Assembly: GCA_947646735.1 (NCBI GenBank)
Contig: CANTFK010000752.1
Coordinates: 62,001-126,000, forward strand
Length of the DNA: 64,000 bases
From: Peronospora farinosa
Taxonomy: Eukaryota > Oomycota > Peronosporomycetes > Peronosporales > Peronosporaceae
Direction: 5' to 3'
The notes beneath the pieces are model-generated. The model was not told the origin of the DNA and made no database searches. It saw only the letters and a list, made by a program, of their open reading frames with translations. The position numbers were made by a program, and so were the translations under genes. Positions 43,976 through 54,530 of this stretch are shown piece after piece. The stretch's first letter is position 1. Each line of letters opens with the position of its first letter.

Positions 43976-44473
43976 CTCCCGCATCAAGTGTCGACGGTCG
44001 AGTTTAAGATACTCCCGTCTAGTGTTTCCGGCATCGTGGATGAAGACATCCAGTGCCTAGAGGGGGGTGATGGTTTATCACCTGACTGCGGTTCGCCATC
44101 TTCGAGTAGTACGATGGGGACAACAGCACCGAGAATTTGGCGTTGGAATGTGTCCATGATATCGTGTACGTGGAAGGGAGTCCACAAAGGCGCCAATATA
44201 TCGAGGTCGAGAGTCCTCCTCGTAATGCGTCTTCCATTACAAGTCTTCCAGGGCTTTCCTGGAAGCATTTCCTACGTGACCTTAAGGGAGGCACTGTGGA
44301 ACAAGTGTGTCTAATCACCAACGAGGTGGTTAACGTGGCAAACGAGGAGCATATGGCGCGTCCTCGAAGCGCTGAGCCGAAGTCAGCGCGTGAAGAAGGT
44401 TTGCATCACAGTCATGGGGGATCTGCGAGAGGCTGGTAACACTTTCTACGACATTGCTCGTGAGTAAGCTGAC

Positions 44474-46197
44474 GTGTTCCCGGCTCAACTTCCTGCGGAC
44501 CGTGGTGTTCGGCACGAGATTGATCTCGTGCCAGGGTCGAAGTATTGTGTGACACGGCAGTGGCCGTTGCCTCGAGATCAAGTCGAAGCTATTGACGCAT
44601 TCTTCGAAGGCCGCCGCAAAGCGGGTCATGTGCGTAAGAGAGTATATCACCACATTCGAGTCCAACCTTTTGCGTGAAGAAGGCTACGGGAGGCTGGCGG
44701 ATAGTGCATGCGTTTGATAAGCTGAATGATGCCACTATTCCTGCGCAAACGCCTATTCCCAGGAAGGACATGGTGCTGAATTCCATGTCAGGAAGTGTCA
44801 TTTTCAGTGCCATCGACTTGACCGATGGTTTTTACTAGATTCTGATGCGACCGAGCGATATCCCACTCACCGCGGTGAGCACCCCGAGTGGCATATTATG
44901 GGAGTGGCTGGTTATGCCACAAGGGTTGAAGAACGCTCCGGCCACTTTCAATCGCATGGTGTCTCAAGTGTTGAGACCTCTTCGGAAATTTGCTCCAAGT
45001 TATTTTGACGACATTTTCGTCCACAGTCGCGCCGAGGGCAACCTCAACGATGTCCAAGTTCACCTTCAACACCTGATGCAAATGTTTCAAGTTATGCGGG
45101 ACAACAAGTTGTATGAGAATCTCAAGTAGTGTAACTTTTGTGCACCGGAGATTCCGGTGTTGGGTTGCTATGTGAGTAAATCGGGAGTTCGAGCCGAACC
45201 AGAGAAGGTGTCGTCCATCTGTTCTTGGCCCACACTCAATAACCCTACGGAGCTGCGCCAGTGGCTCGGCTTGGCTAATTATTTGCACAAGTATACGAAG
45301 GATTATGCTGGTTCTATCCAGCCTTTGTCGTCACTCTTGAAGAAAGACGCCACGTGGTTGTGGCGTCCCGAGCACCAAGCAGCCTTCAGATCAGTAAAGA
45401 AAAGCCTGGCGTCAGCGCCAGTCCTGGTCCTACCAGACGACTCCAAGCCGTTCCACGTGGTTTGCGACGCCAGTGATTTTGCAATCGGTTGTGCCCTCAT
45501 GCAATTTGATGATGAGGGCCGCGAGCGATTCGTGAATTATCAGTCGCGACCGATGAGACCAACTGAGAAGAACTATCCGGTTCACGACAAGGAGTTATTA
45601 GCGATGCGCTATGCACTCATCAAGTTTCGCGTGTATCTCCTTGGTGAACGTACATTTGCTTTGTACACCGATCATGCATCGCTGCGCACAGCGATGAAGA
45701 GCCCACACCTGTCCCAACGGATGGCACGATGGCTCTCATTCCTCTCTGAGTACAACTTCTTCGTGAATTACAAGCCAGGCAAGACTAATATTCTCGCTGA
45801 CGCCTTGTCACGACGTCCCGACTGTGATCCTCGGACTGCTCTGAGTCGTCAGGCTACTGATGACGAGGACGATGATGACCGATGTGCGATGTGTGTATCG
45901 CTGAACCTAACTCGGATTACACCCGAGCTGTGTTTATTTGATGAGATCTTCGCAGCGTACAAGGGCGATTCAGATTATGCAGACGTTATCGAGTATATGC
46001 GTGCTCTCAGCGATGCTGCACTGGGAGCATTATCCCGAACCAAGCGCGACCACATTCATCGATACAGTTTAGACGGCGATTTGCTTCTGTATAGCATCGA
46101 CCAATTCGATTCTCCTCGCACGGTGATTTCCAACGACATGGATTTGCGTGCAAGAATCATCCACGAGTACCACGATGCCCTGCTGGTGGCCATTTAG
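44474..46197 (+). pseudogene. pol: Element 2 reverse transcriptase and RNase H, broken
   Basis: Fragments in different frames: 44474-44677 (LPADRGVRHEIDLVPGSKYC), about 44680-44838 (FSAIDLTDGFY then a stop), 44845-45129 (MPQGLKNAPATFNRM, catalytic SYFDDIFVHSRAEG), and 45157-46197 (LRQWLGLANYLHKYTKDYA, RNase H with VVCDASDFAIGCALMQ, ALYTDHASL, LADALSRRPD). The order and motifs match element 1. Stop codons and one-base shifts make it non-functional. Confidence 0.85.
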
Positions 46198-47200
46198 GCC
46201 GCGAAAGACTTTCGCGGCTGTGTCACGAGACTTCTTCTGGCCCCACATGTATAAGTGGGTACGCAACTGGATCCAAACGTGCGAAATATGCCAGCGTGTG
46301 AAGCCGTCTAAATCGTCACAGGCTCCCTTGCGATCGTTTCCAATTGAAGCAGAGGCCTGGAGATAAGTTTCGATGGACTTCATCTTCGGGCTTGCGCCCG
46401 ATAGCCAAGATCGAACGGGCATATTGGTCGTTGTTGACAGATTCAGCAAGATGACACATCTCGTGCCTGTTCACGCTAAGATCACCGCGGCAGAGACCGC
46501 GGCGCACTTCATCAACGCGGTGTATCGTCATCATGGCCTTCCAGAAAACATTGTTTCGGACCGTGATCCGCGATTTACGTCCGCATTTTGGACGTCACTT
46601 TTTGAGCTCCTCGGGACAAAACTGCTGATGTCGACTGCGGCCCATCCGGAAACGGATGGGCAAAACCGGGCGCGTGAACCGGGTCCTCGAAGACGTTCTT
46701 CGAAGTTACGCTACGCCATTCACAAGTTGGAGTGCATTTTTACCACTCGCTGAGTTCGCACTCAACAACGCTGCAACGCCGTACCCCCGTCAACAGGGAT
46801 GACGCCATTTTTTGTAATTCGGCTCGTCACCCTCGTGTTCCTACTCTCCTGGCCGTGGGGCGACCCACAACACCTAGTGACTCCACTCTGGGGGGATAAA
46901 GGTGATAAACAAGAATCGAGTGCAGCTCACGGTATTTTGAGCGCGAATGTAGTAACCCGATCCAAAGCGAAAACTGCTGCTTTGACGCCACAAGACCTTG
47001 TGTCCCCATTTGCTCGATGGACTGCGCAGACATTGATTGACCATTCTTCGGGTCATCGTTCGCCTACTGCCAACTACGCGCCGATTGAGTCGGCGCGACC
47101 AATTGATGACATGGCTGTGTCGGAATTTATACTCCAACGTCAAGCCATCACCCGGTTTGTACGCGACGCACTACAATCTGCGGTAGATCAACAGAAATAG
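46198..47200 (+). pseudogene. Element 2 integrase, broken
   Basis: Reads CEICQRVKPSKSSQAPLRSF (46148 frame), then MDFIFGLAPDSQDRTGI, IVSDRDPRFTS and HPETDGQN (46373-46753), and after a frame change the C-terminal half (46799-47200). D, D and E-region motifs are visible, but the glutamate region is shifted out of frame. Confidence 0.8.
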
Positions 47201-47279
47201 AACGCTAACAAACATGGAAGAAAGAACATGAGCAATTTCGAGAAAGGTGACCGTGTATTATTATCTACGGAAGGTTAAA

Positions 47280-48271
47280 GGGGTTCAGCGGTCACTAACC
47301 TGGGCGCGAGTAAATTAGCACCACGCTTCATCGGTCCATTCAAGGTTCTGAAGGCAATCGGCGAAGCTTATACACTTGACGTCCCTTCTTCACTGCGACT
47401 CCACCCGACATTCTATGTCGGGCGGCTGAAGGAATATCGTCCGGCTACGCTTCACGGCTTGGCTCCGACGTCGTATTCAGAGGTCCGTAAGTCGAACGGC
47501 CTTCCCGTCGTGCTCGACGCGCCGATGACATGGGGCGCGGACTCGATCCCGTCTGAACCTGACCAAGCACCTGGCGCTCCAGAACCCTTATCCGTTCGAG
47601 CAGTTCACGGTTCGACTGCCGAGTCTCACTCGAAGTCTTCTCCGCCTGGGCAGCACGTTCACTGGCAGCCTCAGCCTCCAGCCGAGCATCGGCAGCTATA
47701 TTCACGGCCTGATCAACATCGTCCTGGGCAACCAGGACGCCAGCACTACCATCGCGAGGGCCCTCCTCCGCTTGTTGATGCGGAGGGACAGGTGAGCTGG
47801 ATTGTAGACCGCATTGTGGGTCACGAGGACCCTCCACAACCAGCACTGCAGTCGGCTCATGAGAAGCGCGCGGTTCCATCCGTGCGCAGGTACCGAGTAC
47901 GTTGGCTTGGATTCCCTCCCGAGCAGGATACATGGGAACCACGTTCCTTACTCCTTCGTGACGTTCCAGATGTGGTTCTGTCGTATGAAGCCACGAAGTC
48001 GGGCTATTCCAATGCAGGCGAGCACGCGAACCCTCTCGTGACAAACGAGAGCGGTAAGGAGATCCACGTTGTCGAGAACGAGAACAATGACGCGAACGAG
48101 AACGATGCCGTGAACGAGAACGTCGTGGTGAATACATATTATCACGATTGCGAGGCGAGAATCGCGCAGGAGGACGGGCAGGCGAACGTGTCGCTGCCCT
48201 GCGCTGATTATTCCGCGGAGATTGACTCCGCTGTCGCGATTGGTGCTGCCAGCGAGGCGCACCACGAATAA
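47280..48271 (+). pseudogene. Element 2 integrase end and chromodomain
   Basis: SKLAPRFIGPFKVLKAIGEA is readable around 47310, then frame 47459-48271 with a linker and a chromodomain (VRRYRVRWLGFPPEQDTWEPR). A tail with NENDAVNENVVV repeats follows. The antisense ORF runs over the same bases on the minus strand. Confidence 0.75.
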
Positions 48272-48861
48272 CTGCGCTTCTCCGTTCGCTCAGACTTCGC
48301 TCATACTTTGCAATCCAACTTCGTTCGCGATCACTCAGCGATGTGTCGTCGCCATTCGTCATGAGTTGGGCGTGGAGTCGAGTCACAAGACTGGCATCCT
48401 TCATTTACATGAACGAAGCAGAGGCGGTCCTCATTACAAGCATCCTCACACACTCTTTCGCGTAGCGCGCCGACGGAGTGATCGGCGCAAAGCTCCTCTT
48501 GATTGGCGAGCCATATTTGGAAACTGCTACCATCTCGAGCATCGGATTCTAACGTTGGATGAAGGTACACCAAGAACGTTGCAGGGATTCATACCCAATT
48601 CCATCAAGACCCTTCCCGCGCAGTTTTGAAATCGGCGGAAGTAGTCCCGCATCGTGTCCAGCGAGTCCGGAGCGTGAGCTCTGGAAAAGTCGTACAGTGA
48701 CTAAGGTATGAGTTGCCGCGCCATGATGCTGTTGTTGCACTCCCTCTGATGGTGCTTGGGAGTGCTGCTGGATTGGGTGTTGGGTCTCCGGACATTGCTT
48801 GTTCGTTTGTGAGCGATGGGGTTTCGATAGTTGAGCACTCACGGTTGGTGAGTGCTGTCAT
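47445..48861 (-). pseudogene. Element 2 antisense ORF (homolog of the element 1 ORF)
   Basis: Begins MTALTNRECSTIE at 48861, only 13 bases from the 3' LTR, and runs against the chromodomain end of pol. It is broken into frames 48604-48861, 48331-48573 and 47445-48404. The middle part reads FQIWLANQEELC and ALRERVCEDA, which align with FPLWKKQGKALG and ELRRRVTLHEDA in element 1. The last 319 codons stay open: Arg/Ser-rich (SPRRSRSRHRSRSRHCSRS), then a coiled coil (ASERAAQAEKTSSETRQSNR, ELLERIRVLERQVL). Position, domain order and local similarity indicate common descent with the 9043-10488 ORF. Confidence 0.6.
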
Positions 48862-48874
48862 GAGAAGAGGGTGA
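48272..48874. other. Element 2 3' region before the LTR
   Basis: No sense-strand gene is supported here; on the minus strand it holds the first third of the antisense ORF. The purine-rich tract (GAGAAGAGGGTGA) directly before the LTR at 48875 is the likely plus-strand primer. Confidence 0.6.
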
Positions 48875-49215
48875 TGTAATGGGCTACATTACACACATAG
48901 TTAACACAAAAAAACAATTACATATGTAGACAGGTGCTGGGACCGAATAGCGGGCACAGCGTGGCAATTTATTATTGGTTTATTATTGGGGCCTAAAAGT
49001 CCCAATATGGACCAATACTAAATTAAATGAATTTGTGTGGTTCCCGAAAGGCGGGAACACCGTCGTATTTATTACGACTAAAATCTTCGTAATTAGTACG
49101 AATTAAAAACAAAATAAAAAATCGGAGTTAAATTTACTTAATACCTAATACTTGGGCTTGAGTCTTCCTCAAGCGCGCGTGTAAGCTAGTGACGGTACGT
49201 TCTAGCCCCGTTACA
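48875..49215 (+). repeat. Element 2 3' LTR (341 bp)
   Basis: Starts TGTAATGGGCTACATTACA, itself a perfect hairpin (7-base arms, 5-base loop), and ends CCGTTACA. Further hairpins: GTTCCCG..CGGGAAC, TCGTA..TACGA and GCTTGAG..CTCAAGC. Confidence 0.9.
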
Positions 49216-49220
49216 TCTAC

Positions 49221-49320
49221 ACCCTGTCTATCTGGTCTCTTCTCCCTGATACACGGTCTTTATACTGTTAATTCAACTGGCTTCTGGGGTCTCCATATCT
49301 TAAACAAGCACTTCACCACA
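49221..49320 (-). repeat. Solo LTR of family B (right part)
   Basis: Continues the LTR interrupted at 17895: the matching region of the element 3 LTR is 19068-19170 in reverse complement. Ends GCACTTCACCACA. Confidence 0.8.
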
Positions 49321-49338
49321 AAGAGCTATCGCTGCTTG

Positions 49339-51612
49339 TGTGGTGAAGTGCCAGGAGAATCGGGGCCCAGGGTACCAAGGCTCCAAGGTACCAGGGTACA
49401 GGGGCCCCAGGGTACAAGGGCCCAGGCCTCGCAAGGTCCCAAGGTTCAATCGAGGGTCACCAGGGACAGGGTTTCCAGTCACCAGGGACCGGAGTACTAG
49501 TCACTAGGGACAGGGTTTTCAGTTACCGGGGACAGGGATACCAGTGACCGGGGACAGGGTTTCTAGCAACCGGGGACAAGGGTATCAGTCACCAGGGACA
49601 GGGCACCAGGGACAGAGTACCAGATACCGGGGACAGGGGTACCAGTCACCGAGGACAGGGGTACCAGTTACCGGGGACAGGGGTATCAAACGTCCAGAGT
49701 CAAAGGTACAAGGTTACCCTACCGTGCGCACACCAGGACCCGAAAGGGCCAGTGCCCCGAGGTGGTCCAGGGTCCTAAGTTCAAAGAAGGTACAAGGTAT
49801 TTCTACGTGCAGAGACAGTACAGGCTCCAAGGTCCAAGGGCCCACGGTACAAGAGACTAGGGTACCAGGGTACAAGAACCCAGGCCTCGCAAGGTTCCAA
49901 GGTTCAACCGAGGGTCACCAGGGACAGGGGTACCAGTCACCAGGGACGCGGGTTCCTAGTCACCAGGGACAGGGTTTTCAGTTACCGGGGACAGGGATAC
50001 CAGTTACCAGGGACCGGGGTACTAGTCACCAGGGACAGGGTTTTCAGTTAACGGGGACAGGGATACCAGTTACCGGGGACAGAGTTTCTAGTAACCAGGG
50101 ACAAGGTTTCCAATCATCAGGGACAGGACACCAGGGACAGGGGTACCAGCTATCGGAGACAGGGGTATCGAACGTCCAGGGTCAAAGGTACAAGGTTACC
50201 CTACCGGGCGCACACCAGGATTCGAAGGGTCCAGTGCCCCGAGGTGGTCCAAGGTCCTAAGTTCAAAGAAGGTACAAGGTATTTCTACGTGCAGAGACAG
50301 TATAGGATCCAAGGTCCAAGGGCCCACGGTACAAGAGACCAGGGTATCAGGGACCTGGGTACAGGGTGCAGGGTACCGGGGTACCGAGGGCCAGGGTACA
50401 GGGTACAGGGCCCAGGGTACAGGGCCCAGGGTACCAGGGTCCCAGGGTAACGGAGCCCAGGGGTACCGGGGCCCAGCTGTGGAGAAGTGCCAGAGAAATG
50501 GGGGGGCCTTCGAAGTTATTATAATAACTGGCGTGAAAGATCTCGGTCACTCTCTTGAATGAGTGACAGGGAGTGACCAGGGCCCCGAACTGGTCCAAGG
50601 TCCCGAGTTCGGAAAAGGTACTAGGATGTCCTACACTACAGACCAAAGGACTAGTGCTGCTAGGGCAGCTTAGGTGGACCCCAGGTAACAGGTGGGTCCC
50701 AGACAACAGGTGGACCCAGGTGACCGGTGGACCCAGGTGACCGGTGGACCCCAGGGAATAGAAGGCACAAGGCTTCCTTAAAGTGCAGAGCCGGTACAAG
50801 TCCCATGTCCTAAAAGAGCCAGTTGTTCTTCCACAAGTTGACACGTGGTACCATCCAGAGCGAAGGGTTAGGGTTTGGCAAGAAAAGCATACAGAGAATA
50901 AGATAAATAAACACATTCGAATTTGCATTACACGTGGCAGCTCCAAGAGCTTCCTTCAAGCTTCTCCGTCACCTCACCTATTCCGGGCGGGATACCCTTT
51001 GGCCCACCGACGTCAGGTGAGGTGACGGCTCAAGCAACGCAAGTCGAACCTCAGGATAGTTGGCCTGAGGTGTCAAGTTAGTGTCAAGACTCAAGTGCGA
51101 GCTTGTTTCGATCTACCCACCTGTTCCGGGGAAGGGATTTATTTTGCCCCCCCCCCCCCCGTTGAAGACAGACGTGTGGTAAGATTCAAGCTCGAACGAA
51201 CCCCAGGAAGTATTTTGGCCTGTGGGTTCGTACCCATTCTACGACCCGCTATAGGAAGCGGTTTCCCTGCGGGGAACAAGAAAAGGGGTCGAAAGACCAA
51301 GAAACCGTTAGCCACCGAAGGGGTACATAGTACCAGGTGCACTGCTCTCGACCCAGTCGATTGAGCCCAAGAAACCCTGGGCCCGAGTGAAGCATATCCA
51401 CTCGTGGCCCCCAAGTCCCTCCATACAAGGACCAAGTCTTTAAGTCTTCTGCGTCTAACGAGGAGCAAGACCAGCCAAGCCGACGGGTACACAAGGTGAG
51501 ACCCAAGGTTGACGCGACACGGTATCGGGGTACCCCCTCCGTAAGTCGGCAGTCCGGCGCTGTGTGTGTTTGTGGTTCTCTCACGTCGTTTGAGAATCCA
51601 CTCCACCACACT
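49339..51612 (+). repeat. Solo LTR of family C (2.27 kb)
   Basis: Starts TGTGGTGAAGTGCC and ends ATCCACTCCACCACA, flanked by the 4-base duplication CTTG (49335-49338 and 51613-51616). The left arm near 8050-8070 has the uninterrupted site with one CTTG. It has two long arrays rich in GGTACC and CAGGGACAGGGG words (about 49370-49720 and 49830-50470), a duplicated block between them, and the family end region seen in LTRs B and D (GACGGGTACACAAGGTGAGA). No internal element sequence is present, so it is a solo LTR. Confidence 0.85.
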
Positions 51613-52068
51613 TGTATCACTGTGTGACGCCTGATGCGCAGACTCTACGCTACGATGCCCTCTGTCTCTGATGCAGATACAACCAAGCGACAGCGAGCGA
51701 TCAAGTAAAGACAGGATAGACCCGGCGCAATAGTCGTGCCGACGACTTGCGTAACGAATGCCGAACTAAAGGCGTTCACATAACTAGAAGCTAAAACTAT
51801 TGAAGCGCAACTTCGCTTGGGTATGCCGTTTCCTTATTTCCTCTGCTCACTCATCATCTAATTGTTCTTGACGAAAGCCGAATACTTGTTGGCGATGAGG
51901 CTTAGATAGTGAGAACATCCTTTGTGAAAAATTAGTTTGCTTGGTGATCCGATATTTACCTTCACTTGCGATCACACAATCGCACGCTCATCTCTTCAAC
52001 TTGACGACTATCTCTACTGGTGATGGTAATACACTTCCACCAAAAACACATGTTAGTTGATGCGAATA

Positions 52069-53957
52069 CAGAGCTCCCTCCGCTAAGGTATGGGTACATT
52101 GGACGACATTACTCATATCTTAACAGAGGTTATAAGTTATCGGCTTATGTGAAGTGTACACAAGAGAACTCGATTATAAAAAGCGGACCTGGTCAACCAA
52201 GTCACCCCCACTTATCACTAATATAAAACAGGCTCCGACCCCAAAGTTCAGACGCAGACAGAGATTAAGCTTCAGACTTCTAAGAAAAATTTGACCCGTG
52301 CCTAGAGGTGTGAGACATATCGTCAGCTTGTTTTTCTTGTACTAATAGTGATAGCAATATGTAATCTACAGTGTCTTGCCTGTTGATGTACTACTTAGAC
52401 AGTTGAAGATGTCGCAAAACCGACTTATCAATGATCAGCTTCTTCAAATTAGCAAGTACAAGAATGAGAATCCAGAATTATCTCAGACGGCACTGGCCAA
52501 ATGGACAACGAAATATTTCGGCCTTGCCAAAACGCTGTCACAGACATCGATCATCAAGATATTTCAAATCGGGATAACCTGGAGACCATGGATCCAAGCA
52601 GTCTAAATGCGAAGCGCTAGCGCTGGTGCAACATCCTATACAGGAAGAAGCTTTGGATATTTGAATACTGCAGCGTCAATACCGAAAGGAGATTATCACT
52701 GGGGAAATCATTTGCGCGAAGGCCCAGCGACTTTCTCAATCGCTCGAAATCTTACCGACGCCACCACTTTCTCGCACATATGGCTTCATAAAATCCAACA
52801 TGCCGATGGATCTGACACGCTGCAGCCTGTCTTTATTGAAAAAGCAAAGAAGTCCGGTGATTTAAGAAGAAGAAGTCAGGCCAAGCACTTGTACTTTCTT
52901 ACCGAATCAAAACACAAAGGCTTAGATGACGGGCGTGATCTTCCAGGAATGGCTTTCAAGTGTGGGTAGAACAATGAAGGTGCGTGGTCAGCTAAAACAA
53001 ATGGCTTCTATTCACTATTGATTATTATATTATATTTTGATCAAAGCACACACAAAAAACCTTTTTTTGCTCGACAATGCTCCGTCGCATATCACAGATG
53101 GCCTAAAATTTACAGATTTAAGGTACAGCTGCTTCCCCCAAATACGACATCCAAGATTCAGCCGATGGATGCCGGCATCATCGCAGCATATTAAGCGGCG
53201 ATATTGCCGCTACCATCTGCAAAATGCGATCAATTGAGACGAGCGTGAGGAGGCCGGAAACATGTATAATGTCGACCAAATTACTGCCACGCGCTGGTCG
53301 GTGTCTGCCTGGATAGAGATCTCGACCATTACCATTGCCAACTGCTTTAATCACATGGGGCTGTTTTTAAATCCTTCCGTCATTTAACTGCTGTAGATGT
53401 ATAGAGAGACAGTGATGGCGCGAAGGAGGTTGAGAAGACGGAACTTGAGCTGGAGCAGATTTTGAGAGACCAGATAGAGCAACTGCGTGTCCGGGATCCC
53501 ATGACGATTTCGAAGCTTCTCCATCCCATCGATGAAGAATGAGACTGTTCAGCCGGAGATGATCGAGAACGAAAGTTTAGAAGAGGTAAAGGAGGAACAG
53601 GAGGAGGGTGAAAACAGTGATGACGTGGCCATTGCCGCAGACATTTCACCCGAACCGAAAAGACCAATTTCCCTTATGATCATGCTCCTTGCTCCATGTA
53701 TCCCAGGAAAGTCACCAAGCTGCTTATAAAGTCCTCCGCGACCCTCAACTTGACATTCGCGACGCACCCACCACCCAAACTACCCTCGACATGTGGCTAA
53801 AGTAGAATTTTTCGTCCAAAATACAAAAAAATACTACATTTATAGAGTTATATTACCTGCCTGATTATAACTTAGCGACGAGCTCGGTGGACACAAAATT
53901 TGATAACCTACCGGAGATTATAATTTATCGAAGGATAACTTATTGGAGGGAGGTCTG
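52069..53957 (+). mobile_element. Pogo/Tigger-like DNA transposon, decayed
   Basis: Terminal inverted repeats begin CAGAGCTCCCTCCGCTAAG on the left and, in reverse complement, CAGACCTCCCTCCAATAAG on the right. TA duplications flank it (52067-52068 and 53958-53959). The left arm has the uninterrupted sequence CGAATATTGTC at the matching place, which proves the insertion boundaries. The 1.9-kb element carries a broken CENP-B/pogo-type transposase. Confidence 0.85.
52409..53803 (+). pseudogene. Pogo-like transposase pseudogene
   Basis: Begins MSQNRLINDQLLQISKYK with a helix-turn-helix DNA-binding segment (ELSQTALAKWTTKYF). Several frames later comes the DDE-superfamily core: LFLLDNAPSHITDGLKF, then PRFSRWMPASSQHIKRRY and RYHLQNAIN (about 53040-53237), and further downstream the block ARWSVSAWIEISTITIANCF in part. 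Multiple stops and shifts are present. The motif order is that of CENP-B/pogo transposases. Confidence 0.75.
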
Positions 53958-54020
53958 TATTGTTAAACGTCGATGAGATGTCAGTAACAAGAAGTCGTTA
54001 GTCACAAGGTTGATCATCTG

Positions 54021-54037
54021 CTGACATTTTGCATTTG
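54021..54037 (+). promoter_or_regulatory. Candidate initiator motif upstream of right FBT
   Basis: CTGACATTTTGCATTTG, same as the left copy motif. About 450 bases before the start codon. Confidence 0.3.
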
Positions 54038-54284
54038 TAGACGCAAAAAGCTTGTTCTGATTTTTCTTGATCCATCAGTTGCTGGAAGACCCAGTCTTAA
54101 GCCCTATGTTATTAACCCATTGAACACATAGATCTCTGCACAGCTGTTCGTCACTCCAAGACGGTTGCCACCCAGCCCAAATCGTATCTCTATGGCGATG
54201 GCAAGCTGTAAGTTTGGTCACACGCGCCTCTTACGCTAGAGTGCATTCCAGCTGGTTTATCCAGCTAAAGCCACCTGCTTTGTC

Positions 54285-54530
54285 TTGGGTCCCAGCAAAA
54301 CCCATGTAGCTGTACGGCAGACTGTCAGAAGCAACCGTCTGCTGCAACTACACAGAATTCCGACCAAGAACACAACCAGAGACCACTTGTCAAAGTTGCA
54401 GCTGAAAAATACGACCCCCATTACCCTCAAGCGAGAAGGTGCTTGGCGGAACATCTCGGTCGTGCAGCAAAGAACTGACATCGTCTATGGACGTCAAGAT
54501 GGATTTTCAAAACTACCACACACCCAGTGA
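54285..54530 (+). other. Upstream open reading frame overlapping right FBT start
   Basis: The 81-codon counterpart of the 7054-7299 frame, beginning MGPSKTHVAVRQTVRSNR. It overlaps the transporter start in another register. Same length in both copies despite several substitutions; function not shown. Confidence 0.3.

Larger units (their letters stand above)
17896..49215 (+). mobile_element. Element 2: chromodomain Ty3/gypsy, split by nested elements and an inversion
   Basis: 5' LTR at 17896-18220, primer site, gag N-part 18247-19067, then elements 3 and 4, the gag C-part inverted at 35598-35818, then protease onward from 42771 to the 3' LTR at 48875-49215. Imperfect target duplication TCTAG (17891-17895) / TCTAC (49216-49220). 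The coding frames carry many stops and shifts and the LTRs differ by length and many bases, so this is an older insertion than element 1. A homologous antisense ORF sits at its 3' end. Confidence 0.9.

Noticed and set aside
47445..48404. Taking the element 2 antisense frame as a host SR protein gene
   Set aside because: It lies fully within element 2 opposite its chromodomain region, and its upstream part starts beside the 3' LTR, so it belongs to the element.
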